Shown one piece after another: positions 48,396 through 59,845 of a stretch of 64,000 nucleotides of DNA. A model generated the notes under the pieces. That model saw nothing but the letters and a program-made list of their open reading frames with translations, was not told the origin of the DNA and made no database searches. Position 1 is the stretch's first letter, and the number at the start of each line of letters is the position of its first letter. Source of the DNA: Cryptomeria japonica (taxonomy: Eukaryota; Streptophyta; Pinopsida; Cupressales; Cupressaceae); NCBI RefSeq assembly GCF_030272615.1, contig NC_081412.1:99011796-99075795 (forward strand). The letters are read 5' to 3'. The translations under genes and the position numbers were made by a program.

Positions 48396-49811
48396 TGTAG
48401 CGTCATAAAATTGTGACCTTACAATTTTCAACCACATTTGGGTCTTCACATTGATGAAACGAATCCCCAAGCCTAATTGGAGACTCAAGACATGCTCACA
48501 CTGCTTGAAGCCTGCATTTCCTTGCACCCCGCACTCCCTGTTGTTTCTTCATGTCCTAAATTAGGGTAATGCTTGAATGCTTGAATGCTTGAATTCACTT
48601 AGGATCACAATTTCCACTTATTGAACTCATATGAACTTATCCAAATAGGAGAGAGGAATGCATCTTATATATTCATCAATTAGGGTTAATTGATTGATTT
48701 TTCGTTATAGACCGACATAGGGAAACTTTTCCCGCTTCAAAGTTGCAAAGCTCAATGCAAGATTTGAGTGGAAGGGGCCCAAAATAGGGTAGGACAGGGG
48801 CGTGGTGCCCCTATCCTTGCCCTATTTTGGGCCCCTTCCACTCAAATATTGCATTGAGCTTTGCAACTTTGAAGCGGGAAAAGTTTCCCTATGTCGGTCT
48901 ATAACGAAAAATCAATCAATTAACCCTAATTGATGAATATATAAGATGCATTCCTCTCTCCTATTTGGATAAGTTCATATGAGTTCAATAAGTGGAAATT
49001 GTGATCCTAAGTGAATTCAAGCATTCAAGCATTCAAGAATTCAAGCATTGAGCATTCTCAAGTCTCCTTTCAAGGCTAGGTGTTGCATTCAAGTCAAGGA
49101 TTCAACCATTGAAGAGGAGATCTCTCTTGACATTCAATTCTACATATCCTTTCAAACAACTCTATCAACATTTCAATTGCATCCTCTCTTGAGGTGAATT
49201 CCATTTTAGTCATTTACTTTCATTACTTGCAAGTACTTTTCATCATTTGGTTAATTCCGAAACTAGGGTTTGACCTGAAGGCAAACCCCCAATCCCAACA
49301 ACATTTTCTCTCTTTTTTGTTTGTAGGTTGCAAGTGCGCAACTGTATTTACAGATTTGGACTTCATTTTCAAAGGCGAAAAAACCCTTTTCGACGCACGG
49401 ATTTTTCGGAGGACCGTGTGCACTTTCAACACAGTCCCGACAACTTTTGCCCAAATTTACAGGGGAGCTTCGTCTCAACCTTTTACTGCTAATTCTAGGT
49501 GCACATCTTTATCCTACATTTCTATCTCGACTTATAATCATTTCTTTGTCACATTTTCACTTAGTCTTAAATCACATAATTCAACCTATTGCATTCTAAA
49601 AGAGGGGTTACTTTCACTCTCCAAATTCATTGTCAATTCACTTACCATTCAATCCCTTGAGATTGGATCTAGTGAATTCTCCCCCCCTCTTTTAAATGTA
49701 ATGTGTGTGAGAGGTTGAGGAGAATCTCTTGTGAAACTCTCACTCCTCCTCTTGAGGAGAGAAAAGCTTTCCTCTTTAATTCTCCATCACCCTTTTTCAC
49801 CCCACATTAGA
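48396..49811 (+). repeat. LTR-like unit containing a long foldback
   Basis: Starts TGTAGCGTCATAAAATTGTG, close to the start of the LTR read from 62,363 on the minus strand (TGTAGCGTCGTAAATTGTAC). The right end is near CCCACATTAGA, and AATATC occurs on both sides (48,390-48,395 and 49,811-49,816), a candidate target duplication. The motif GTCCCGACAACTTTTGCCCA near 49,433 has a counterpart at about 62,003, but in the orientation opposite to that implied by the shared end, so homology to that LTR is not simply colinear. Solo LTR is the best guess. Confidence 0.45.
48569..49036. repeat. Near-perfect inverted repeat, arms about 230 bp, loop about 5 bases
   Basis: Left arm 48,569-48,801, right arm 48,807-49,036, loop GTGGT. 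The innermost part pairs GGGCCCAAAATAGGG with CCCTATTTTGGGCCC; outer parts pair GACCGACATAGGGAAAC with GTTTCCCTATGTCGGTC and CTTGAATTCACTTAGG with CCTAAGTGAATTCAAG. I see only a few mismatches and one or two single-base indels across the arms. Transcribed, it would form a very long double-stranded RNA hairpin. Confidence 0.93.
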
Positions 49812-49816
49812 ATATC

Positions 49817-50500
49817 TTCATGGTAACCAAGATTAAGAACACTTAATTTTATATTTCTATATTGTAGTAGTTTAAGCCTTGTATCTCACCAATTATTATT
49901 AAAATTTTATGTTAAGTAATTGGACTAGAGTTTGAAATTTTTGAATGTATGTAATTAGAACCATATTAATATAAAAGCCACTAGACTTGTGAGAATGGTT
50001 TTTACCCTTCTTAGAATGTTTGAGGCTTGTTAGTTGTAGTGGATGTTTTATGTGTTAATATTATACTCTAGATTTATGATATTGAAATCCATGGAATCTA
50101 ATTCTTAGATGGATATTTTTAATGAGGTTTATGTTGGACATTATATAAGGTCATGTTTATGGATCTTATTTTTTATGGAGTTGTTCATTTTTTCTTCTTG
50201 CATGGTGTTGAATAAGAGCTCATATTTGGTAATACATGACTATGCTTTTGCATGTTTTTTATATTCCTTTACCCATGGTCCATGTACACTAAAAGTATGT
50301 TCATATTGGATGGGTGTTTTTGGCTCCCTAGTCACATGGGAAAACACCTGCAATTTGAACTATTGTATGGAAAGATTCTTTTGGGTTCATGGTTTCAATC
50401 CATGGTTACATGAAAGTATTGTATGAATAGCCATTATTTACACGTGGGTTGTGGAGTTGATCTATTGTATGGCTTGAAGCTCTTGGGTAACCCTTCTCCT
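49817..50500. other. Anonymous AT-rich sequence
   Basis: No recognisable gene. A 105-codon ORF at 50,109-50,426 is hydrophobic and Cys/Phe-rich, composition expected from T-rich DNA, with no motif. Confidence 0.4.
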
Positions 50501-51300
50501 TCATCTACATGTGAATTGTGGATTTTGTTGTAAAACAAGGTGAAGAAAGCTTGCATTATGAACTTAAACTAAAATTTATTACAAATTTAAAACTAAAGAT
50601 TAAGTCTTATAATAGTGATTGTAGAATCAAATCAAGAAGAAGAAATCCATTACACATAAAACACAAGATTTATGTAGAGAAACCATTTCAGGGAAAAAAA
50701 TCCATCACAAAAAGAGGGGCAAGTATATTACTAATTTAATGAAGACTACAACAACAATACACTTCTCTGTAAACCCCTTGTAAAATTTGGCAGCACTTTG
50801 TTACCCTGCACATTAAACAAGATTGAATGAAGAATTCTAGCTCAAGGCCCCAATTTATAGAAACTTGTGAGGATGAATACGACTATGGTATCACCAAACA
50901 ATGGGAAACACAACCACCTTAAAAAAATCACGCCTACCTCCCAAAATAGCCTCTTACATATGCTTCTTACAGCTGTCATAAGGCATCTTGCTAATTTGGG
51001 TGTCCCTAGACCAATATGGGAGTCTTTATCATAAATGCTTGTCATAGAGACCTATAATGACTAACATAATTGTCATATATTCTCTTACAAATCCAGATAA
51101 GTTCCCAAGAACCTCAAAATAGGAGATTCCAAAAGGGGATGCTTAGTTATTTTGCCCTTTTTTCCAGAGGACAAATGGTAAACGTAACTTTGTCATTACA
51201 TGATCTCTTTCACCACCATTTGTAAAATAGTTTAACCTCTCATGGGTTAATTACCAATGACATTAGGAACCAATTAAATAAATGTATTTATAAGGTTGAT
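50500..51300 (-). repeat. Possible decayed copia-type LTR
   Basis: Around 50,655-50,725 the plus strand reads ACACAAGATTTATGTAGAGA, then AAACCATTTCAGGGAAAAAA and, after a gap, AAAAGAGGGG. This is the same arrangement as the conserved block in the other minus-strand copia-type LTRs (ACACAAAGATTTTTTCACGT, then GGAAACCC, GGGAAAAACC). No terminal bases or TSD were found. Confidence 0.3.
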
Positions 51301-52260
51301 GGTAGCTAAATCCTAACAAAGTCAAATATGTTTATGACCTAGACACTCTTGAACAACTTGATTCCTCCTTTTCACATTCATGTTATTTTAGATATGTAGG
51401 TTTTATAGTTTTTTTTTAAAGGCTATGGGTTTATAGATATGTGATTTCTATTAGTTTAGATGACATATTTGGTTTTATTCATATTTATGAATGTTTGGTT
51501 GTTTAAGTAGATTTATGTTTTCATAGATGATTTTATAAGTTTTACAAGTATAATCAAAATTGATGGTTGTAAATATGTGAAAATATTGTGTTTAGGGTAT
51601 TCTAGATTAAAACATTTATACATTTTAATTGTTCATTGTCATGTTCTAAGATGATGGTTACTTTAGCATGGATTTTTTTGATAAATTGGGTCTAACATTG
51701 CTCTGATGTTTGAGTGTCGTGAGATCCAGATAGAAATACTAAAAAACCTACACTTGGAAGTGCAAGTGAGTCCTTTATGAACTTGATGAGAAGGTTGTCC
51801 TTTATTGTGAGGTTTTATTGCTTGGATTTGTATGCACATGACAATATTGTATCTCACTCTTGGTCTACTTTCAATGTGAATGATCTAAGAGGTGTTACTT
51901 GTTTGATTATCAAATGCATTATTTATTTGTATCTTGTCTTCTCATCTATAACAGTCTCGAGTTTTATTATTTTGATGGGCTTGTTGATAAGTAGGTGCAT
52001 GGTTTTATGGATTATTTTTTTTCTCCTTATGCTTTGGCATTTGTAAAATAAGAATATTTTTTTTATTAAAATATGTTTATCTTATCAACCAAGTTCCTAC
52101 TTTACATCAATTGAGACAAATTTTTATGTCTGCTTATAGAAACATAAAGAAATTTGAATTGGAATAAAGAAAGTGCTCAAAAACTAAAGAGAAGTGCCAT
52201 TTTTATGACATAAATGTCTAAAGATAGGATTTAACTTACAAAAATTAAAAAATATACTCA
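51300..52260. other. Anonymous AT-rich sequence
   Basis: No gene or element boundary that I can support. Confidence 0.4.
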
Positions 52261-53035
52261 AATTTTGTTGCACCAAAAGTTGAAAAGGGATTGAGAAGAA
52301 CTTGACACTTGGCAGAATGTTTTGGAAGGAGTATGGAAAATTTGGTTTTGCAAGGCTCCTTTAAGGGTCTCCACCCTTCCTCAACGGATCTTGTTTGTTC
52401 ACATCAACAATTTGTCGATGATACCATTATCATGGGGGAATCTAGTATTTCTAAAGCTAAAATTTTGAAGAGTACTCTTTGTAAGTTTGCCTTTGCTTCT
52501 GGTCAGCTAATCAATTGGACAAAAAGTGAAGTTTTTTTCATCAACACCCCGGAGAGAAGACAACAAAGAATCAGTAGAATCTTGGAGTGTAGGATTGTTG
52601 GTCTTCCTGCTAACTACCTTGGTCTCCCAATGGGCACTGCTCCTCCTGACTCCTTCTGGAGTTCTCTAGTAGACAAATTCCAGAAAAAGTTAGCTGGCTA
52701 GAAAGGAGCCCTCATAAGTCAAGCTGGAAAGCTCCAACTTCTTAAAGCATCTCTTCTAAGTATTTCGATATATGCTCTTAGCCTTTTCAGAATTCCAATT
52801 AAGTATGTTGATGCTATCGAGAAAATTCAAAGAAGATTCCTTTGGTCTGAGGTTGAGGACAAGAAAAGAATGTCCTTGGTGGCCTGGGACCAGGTCTATA
52901 AACCAAAGAGCCATGGAGGTCTGGGCTTGAGGAGGATTCAAACCCTAAATGAAGCTCTTTTGTCCAAACAAGTCTGGAGAATATTTCATTTAGATACTGA
53001 ATGGTGTAAAATTTGGCAAAGTAAGTGTTAGGCCC
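52260..53035 (+). pseudogene. Second LINE fragment: RT catalytic box and thumb
   Basis: Plant L1-type RT C-terminal part: FGRSMENLV, CSHQQFVDDTIIMGESS with the FVDD box near 52,411-52,422, SGQLINWTKSEVFFINT, LPANYLGLPMG, then after a stop (TAG replacing the Trp of KLAGW at 52,699-52,701) GALISQAGKLQLLKASL, KIQRRFLWSEV and HGGLGLRRIQTLNEALLSKQ. It is distinct in sequence from the LINE at 39,423-41,986. It is truncated at its 5' side and is cut at 53,035 by the LTR element that follows; the continuation would lie beyond the window. Apart from that TAG the frame is open to a stop near 53,027. Confidence 0.88.
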
Positions 53036-54219
53036 AATATGGAAAGCTAATGTACTGAGAGGGGAGGGGTGAATCAGTTTTTCAAATCTTTTCTTCAACA
53101 ATAACTTTACTGTTAAGCAAAAACTAAATATTGTTGAAACATAATATAATGCTAAAACAAATAAATAACAATCATACATGATTCACTCCATAACACATAT
53201 ATTTTGGTTACGCAGAAACTCCTTGTTAGAGAGAAAAACTATGGTGGGGATGGCACACACAACTTCACTACTACAATAATAAAGGTTGCTCGGTTAGAGC
53301 TACATGTTTAGCTATTTCTGATAGCTTACCCTGTTAGGAGTATCAAGATCTTTAGATCTACCTTGCTAAAGGATTTTACAACACTTATAATAAAATGTTG
53401 CACCTGGTTAAAGGCTTTACAATTTATAGACTTTGTTAGAGTCTTTTACCCTGTTAAAGCTTTCTCTTACAACTCAAAATATTACAATCAAAATCTTACA
53501 AAATATCTGCAACTTCACATCTAAAATGTTATAGTAGATTCTATGTGCTCAAAGTGAAATTACCTTGCTTATAGCATACCTCGGTAACCCATAAAATAAC
53601 TCGGTATACCTTTCTGTTTACTCTGTTCCTTGACTGTTCTCTGAAATCCTTCTCGGTGACCTCTATGTATCTGTAATAGTCATAATACTCAGTGCTTTCC
53701 CATGATTTTGCTTTTCACATATGTCTTGCTTTCACACTCATGTATTGCTTCTTAGTCATGTCTGATCCTTAATTCATGTTTATAAATAGATCTCTTAAGA
53801 TAGTGATCTTGTTCATGCTTCGATCTTACAAACATGATTCATCGAATGAATAATCATACAAAATACTTCATTGGATAAATGTCCTCAAAATCATACAAAA
53901 TCTTAAGTGCAATTTCCAATGTGATAACGGTTCCTTGTTCCTCGATCTTTGTAACATGTTTCCCATATGTGTCTAGGTTCAATGAATCTGGTAACACGTT
54001 TCACTCGGTGTGTATCAACTCGGTATACCATCTTTGCTACTTGGTAGTCATAGAATGTTACTCGGTAGACAGCTCAATGTATACTAAACTCTGTGACTTG
54101 TTACTTCTATAACCGATTGCTCTATGCTTACCAACTAAATATTTCGGTAGAAATAACTGACTAGAGTATATAGAATGACTTTGGACATAAAACTAATGAC
54201 AACTTAGTAAATAGTAACA
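53036..54219 (-). repeat. 3' LTR of the pol-less element
   Basis: 1,184 bp; minus-strand start TGTTACTATTTAC at 54,219, end TTGGGCCTAACA at 53,036. The plus strand carries many CTCGGTA / CTCGGTG motifs. The last 386 bp (53,834-54,219) has no counterpart next to the right copy, which is cut there. Confidence 0.93.
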
Positions 54220-54231
54220 ATCTCCCCTTTT
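54220..54231 (-). promoter_or_regulatory. Polypurine tract of the pol-less element
   Basis: Minus-strand AAAAGGGGAGAT directly before the 3' LTR; nearly the same as that of the copia element (AAAGGGGGAGAT). Confidence 0.88.
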
Positions 54232-54577
54232 GACATTAGTTTTAAAATGTTTGACAAAACTTCTTTCAAAGTCATAACAAAAAAAATCTATATACTTATA
54301 AAATTTGACTAAACTGACAGTATATACAATTGTCAATAAAATAGTATACTCAGATATACTCCCCTTATCAATATACTGTACATAACTCTGATTATGCATG
54401 TGTTGTGATCAATATTTTGTATTCACTACTCGGTTCACTGCTCGATGATCACTGCTCCCCCTATCAAAATTATCTATATACTCGAATATGCTGAACTGCT
54501 CAGTATACTCCTCTTGTATACACTATACTCCCCATTTTTGACAAACATCAAAACTAGTTACCATTCGGTGGAGGCAA

Positions 54578-57500
54578 CTAGTCAAAAATGGATTTATACT
54601 TTGTTCTTGCATCAGTGAGAGCAGCAGAGAGTGCATCCTTGACACTATCCATGAGTGAATTTTGAGCTATAATATCAGCTAACAGTGAAATCAGTCCATC
54701 TAAAGTGCTTCCCTCTGGCTGAGTAGATAAGGAGGTAGCCTTGTTGATTTGTTCTTGGACGGAGGACAAGTGTGGAATGAATAAAGTTTGAAGAGTCATA
54801 ATGTCCATCCTTATTTTGTTCTCTTCATTCCGAAGTTCCAATTTTTGAGCCATGAGCATCTGCAACTTGGTATAGAAATTCTGAATAGAATTTGGCTCAG
54901 TGGTCAATTTATTGGAGAGATCGGTGATCTCTTTCTCAATCACTTCTGTTTTATTCTTGATATCTTTAATGAATAAAGAGAATGTACAGAGTTTCTAAAA
55001 TAAATAAAGAATGTTCTTGAGTTGAAGGGACAACTCAGCAATAAATTTGACAAGTTTTACTTTACCGATAGCAATGGCTTTCTATACCTCTTCAATCATT
55101 CTTGTAGTGAGCTCTTTGCCCTTCAATTTGCTCAAGTATTCAGATGCGTCTACTCCAGATTTCTCTATCTGATTGAGGAGTTCATCCAGTTGAATATGGA
55201 TGGTTGCATCTTTTGTCACTGTAGCTTCAGGTAGCATATCTATTAATAGTGCTTTGACCTTTTGAAGTACTCTTTTTTTCTTTTGTATAGCCATTTGTCT
55301 CTCTTGTTCTGCTTTGGCTTTGCATAGTTCACCGAATTCAATAAGTGCTTGCCCTTTTAATTTGGATATGTCTACATTAGGCAACACAATTGGTTTTGAC
55401 AAATCTAACTTGAAACTCTGCTTTTTCATTTTCTTTTCTTTAGAGGAGGAGGCTTTCACTGATTGAACTAATACAATGGCTTGGGAGGCTTGTTTACCCT
55501 TGGTAGGTTGCTCGGTGGAGGCAACACTATTATCAATTTCTTTTTCCTCAGAGGTAGCCTTCAGTGAATCCTTGCTTGGGGTCTCAGTTGTAACATTTTC
55601 AGTACTTGAAGGGGCTTGAGAAGTCTGTTCCTCGGTGGCCTGAGAAGTAGCTTCTCCTTCGGTAGACTGTTGACCCTCTTTGCCTTGTTTAGTATCCTGA
55701 GGTGTCTCGGTTGAAACATGTTGACTTACTGGAGGATAGGACTTGACTTGTTCCAAAACTGACTCACTCGATACCAGTTTGGCATAAGCATTCCCTTCTA
55801 TCATTTCCTATTCCTCTTCCTTGGTATCCATGACATCCTCATCAGGTTGTATAGTTTCAGCGGGATCTTGCTCGGTGATATCCACTATTTCAACTTCACC
55901 TTGCTCATCAGTACTCTTGATTCGAAAGATTTCTTGCCATTTTTCCTTTGTCTCATTCTCTACATCAAGATAAAGACCATTCATCAGTTTCAAGGCTCTT
56001 TGCTTGACTAGGAAGTTTGTGTGGTAGTTTTTCAGATGTTCACTTATCTCATCTACCGATATGTCTGGAAAGAGATGTACTAGACTTCTTTCTCTCATCT
56101 TCTTTTTCGAGTCCATAGCATATTTCCACCTGTTATCAATATGTAAATACAATGCTTTTGGAAGAGAATTAGTTACTTCCAATGGGACCAGTCAGAATTT
56201 CAGAAGAGTGCAAATTATAGCTTCTTCAATTTGTCTCTTTTCTGCATCAGATCTAGAGTCATATTTTACATATCTAAATGCTCCAAATCCACCATATTGC
56301 TTCAAATTTGCACAAAAATTAACAACATTGTGTACATCTTCCTTTTTGCTCTTAACAATCTAAAATTTATTTTTGTCTTCAAATTCGGTGTCACTGGACT
56401 CTTTGTTCAAAATGAGTCTCCGAGTAGACTTCTTGTAATTTTTTGTTACCTTTGGAACTACAACATTTTTTTGTTTCTTGCTCGGTGACACTGCAGATGA
56501 TCTAGTGTTTGGGCATTTCACTGGAGGAGTCGGTGATACCTGTGATGTATCTTGTTTCTTCCATTTCAAAATTTTCCTATTTGGCAACTCGGTGCTCAAT
56601 GTTATAGTTGCTTCTTGGGCTTCAGATTCCTCCTCGGTGATGACTTGAACGCTCTTGATAGGAGTGGAGGAAGAACCTTCTCCAAATTTCTTCATTAATG
56701 CTTTAATCATTTTTGTTGCTTTCCTTGTAGCCTTTGGTACTACAATGCTCATTTTGATTTTTTCTTTGACTTCTTCATATGTACCATATCTGATCTCGGT
56801 AGCATGCCTTGGCAGTGCAAGAAAAGCATCTATCTGTTGCTGTGTAATGTCAAAATCAATCTCATAACCCATAGGTGGCAAAGATTGAGTTCTTGGTTCT
56901 ACGACATTGACATAGCAATAATCGGTATCTACTTCAAAACATATACTATCCTTGTACTTCTCCACTAACTAGAGTGGAATCTTGTGCCTGTTATGCATCT
57001 TTTCTTGAAACTTGCTAAAATAATCATCCATAATCTCATTGAAGTTATCACCTAGTTGTTTGATGAAATTATTGATTTGATGGGTGATTGGTCGGTGTAG
57101 CTCCCAAACTACATCACCGACTGATGGAAAGAATTTCTCAAAATAGAAAAACATGCATACCAAGAGTGATCCAAACTTTAGTGTGTTTGTCGAGTTGTTG
57201 TTCTTCGACTTCCTTATGGTGTTGAGATTTTCAAACAGATTTTTCAACAACACTTTGCATAGATCAATCTTCATGCCTTTCTTCACAATTTTATAGGCTA
57301 AATCAACAGCAACACAGGGTACATTGTTTTCCCTTGCCAATTGAAAGAAACAATAACCTATGACTCTAATTGCAAACTTCAGCTCTGCATCTGTGACATT
57401 GTTCAGTTTTAGACCTCTATAATCATATTCAACTTCAGTTAAAGTGATCAATTCTTTCTATGAAATTATTTTCAGAGCTCGGGCATGGTCGAAAATAGGG

Positions 57501-57913
57501 TAACTGGTGATCAAGTGGATGATTTCCTTGGTGATCTTGAATGGTTGCTCCTCTAACCACATAAAGTCATCATGAACTTTGCTCAAAATTTTTTTAACCT
57601 ATTGGGGTTTGAAGACTCGCGGGTAGGCTGGGGCTTCGGTCAATCCCTTGATTTTAATGTGTTCAAACTTGCTATCCAATTTCCCATCGGTACACAATTC
57701 ATCATATGTGTCCTTGATCTCAGTGTGATCTAGTTCCTCAACACGACACTTAGTGAAGAATCTAACATCCTCAACTAATAAAACCCTATCCAGAATGAGT
57801 GAAAATGCAGTTTTATCATCCGGTTCAGATGCTACTTTGGGAGGTAGTGAGTATTTCAGTACGGGCTTCTCAATGTTCTCAACAACAACGGGTTTCTGAA
57901 TCTTAGGAGCCAT
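54578..57913 (-). pseudogene. Accessory ORF of about 1,110 codons, function unknown
   Basis: All open segments from ATG 57,913 to the stop at 54,578 share one frame, with about eight internal stops and no frameshift. N-terminal third (57,913-56,969): helical and globular, with FKITKEIIHLITSYPIFDHA, then FAIRVIGYCFFQLARENNVP, CVAVDLAYKIVKKGMK, LKFGSLLVCMFFYFEKFFPS and FIKQLGDNFNEIMDDYFSKF. Middle (56,965-56,360): Lys/Ser/Thr-rich with KKQKNVVVPKVTKNYKKSTR, a likely nuclear signal. Then YHTNFLVKQRALKLMNGLYL, an acidic/Thr/Gln-rich tract (55,800-55,500) and two coiled-coil-like stretches at the end. No enzyme motif recognised; not gag, protease, RT or integrase. The ITxxIIxLITSYPIF motif resembles plant mobile domain proteins, a weak similarity. 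Confidence 0.75.
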
Positions 57914-58430
57914 TCCAAACTTCAGATAATCACTAACAAATGAGCCTTAGGGTTTAAAAACTTTTAACCAACAAACGCTTTCCACTTAGTAAATATAATA
58001 CAACTGATATGATCGGTTAACTTGATTGACAATGCATTGTGATTGATATAAATACCTTGAATTTCGCTTCGGTAGAGATTTGATCACCTTTGAATCACTT
58101 CACTATGCTTTCTAAAAACTTGGTAAGTGTAAAATGACCGTGCATAAGCTTTAAGTACACATTTTACCTTATCGGGCTCCGTGTAGTTAGGTTAGAAAAC
58201 ATTAAGTGCACTTGGTTCCACTAAACCAATTTACCTTTCTTTTTGTGCTTTTACCGACTTGACAGGCTTCCTGCATTTACCGACTTGACTAGTGCTCCAA
58301 AAGACTTGATAAAATTTCAAACTTGCTAATGCATCTTAGCTATGCAGATTTTGAATTAAGTACATAATAAAATAGGAACTGTTTAAGATTTTAACCTTGA
58401 GAGAATGCAGTCCCTTCATACCTTTACCGA
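57914..58430. other. Spacer between gag-like ORF and accessory ORF
   Basis: AT-rich, no ORF. Both ORFs lie on the minus strand. It may contain a splice acceptor or internal promoter for the downstream ORF, but nothing specific is visible. Confidence 0.45.
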
Positions 58431-59783
58431 TTAATTTGGAATAGATGCACCTAACTCGGTAAGTAAGGTGCTTTCTTCATTTGACACAATTTCCTTCTTT
58501 TTCCACATCATCTGGAATTTGCTTTTTATTTCTTCAATATCTCCTCTAGGTTGATCTCTGCAATCTCTATCCAAGTGTCCAACTTTGTGACAATGAAAAC
58601 ATGCCATACCAAGATTTCTCCATGATCTTTGGTTGTTCATTCCAAATCTTATAAAGCAGTTGGCACTTATATGTCCATATCTTCCACAACATTCACACCA
58701 TATCCTTGTATTGTAATCCCATGGTACTGCAGTATATTGTTGGTTAAGATCTGTGTGAGTTCGGTAACCTCTAGCATTTTCTCGGTGTGCAGACCACATA
58801 TAGTTCTTTTGCTTAAACCAACACTTCTCAGTACTGTGTCCATATCTATTGCATTTTTTACAAAACCCTTTGAATTTTGCCTTCTGATAATTGTTAACAG
58901 ACTTTTTCCTACATTGATTAGATGTGTGACCATATTTATTGCAATTGTTACAATAACCATTAGACCTAATGACATTCGGTTGCTTACCTTTTCTGATTTG
59001 GCACAAGTTGGCAATATGTCCTTGTTTTCCATAGTAGTTGCAAATAGGCTTCTTTCCTTTGATGTTCTTCTTGTTTCTAGCTTGCTTTGATGATTCTCCT
59101 CTCTCGATAGTGTGGATTCCCTTCTCGGTAGAGTCTTTTCCTTTGTAACCGAGTCCTGCATCTTTGTTGGGTCTTCTTGTATTCAGTTGCACATCCAACA
59201 TCTTTGATACTTCATAACTCTTCTTTAGTGTTTCTTTGGATTTCATCTCTGCTTCAAGTTCATCGGTCAATCTTGATAGTTCAAGTTTCAATGCTTGATT
59301 CTCATTTTCCTTTAGACTTGCTTCATGATGTGCATAACCCAATTGATTTGACAGATTACTTTGAATTCCAGTCATCCTGGTGATTTCATCATTCTTTTCA
59401 GACACTGATGCTTCAAGCTGTTATTTTTCTCTTTCTAGATCTCTTAATCTATCCTCGGTTGTCCTTAATGCATCAAGATTTTCAATCATCTGTGTGCTGA
59501 AATGTTCATGTTCTCTTTTCATTGCTTTTAGCTGATCAGTCAGTGCTCTGTTCTTTTCTTTCAATGCTCCAATCATCTCTTCAATATCTTCAGATATACT
59601 ATTCTCAGATGATGTCTCAATTTGTTCCACCAGCTCTTGAGAGTCCTGCAAATCATTAGACAATCTTCTTCTAACTTTCACTGATCTTTGCATTTGTTTC
59701 TGCATGTCAGCAATCACTTGATTAGCATGATCCAATTCATTTTGAAGATTCATAATTCTCTGAGATTGTTTGTAGCCTTCCAT
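58431..59783 (-). pseudogene. gag-like protein with coiled coil and five zinc-knuckle positions
   Basis: From ATG 59,783 to TAA 58,431, about 450 codons with one internal stop (TAA at 59,418-59,420). The first half is a long coiled coil (NLQNELDHANQVIADMQKQM, LKEKNRALTDQLKAMKREHE, KLELSRLTDELEAEMKSKET). The second half has five CCHC positions: CNYYGKQGHIANLC (second Cys changed to Tyr), CNNCNKYGHTSNQC, CKKCNRYGHSTEKC, CECCGRYGHISANC and CFHCHKVGHLDRDC, from about 59,040 to 58,565. Knuckles of this type bind RNA in nucleocapsid proteins. Typical copia gag has one knuckle, so five with a long coiled coil is unusual. The primer site is 50 bases upstream of the start, as expected for gag. I see no standard copia gag core. 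Confidence 0.82.
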
Positions 59784-59831
59784 TGATAAGATCTTTCTCT
59801 TTAGGCAGTTAAACCCTTTTCCAAGATTCAA

Positions 59832-59843
59832 GCTCCGATACCA
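59832..59843 (-). promoter_or_regulatory. Primer-binding site of the pol-less element
   Basis: Minus-strand TGGTATCGGAGC, two bases inside the 5' LTR; one base different from the TGGTATCAGAGC of the copia element. Complementary to a tRNA-Met 3' end. Confidence 0.9.
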
Positions 59844-59845
59844 AT

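Noticed and set aside
49194-49718. 174-codon ORF as a host gene
   Set aside because: Composition and position within an LTR-like unit, with no domain or homologue recognised.
58629-59090. 153-codon plus-strand ORF
   Set aside because: Antisense shadow of the zinc-knuckle region.
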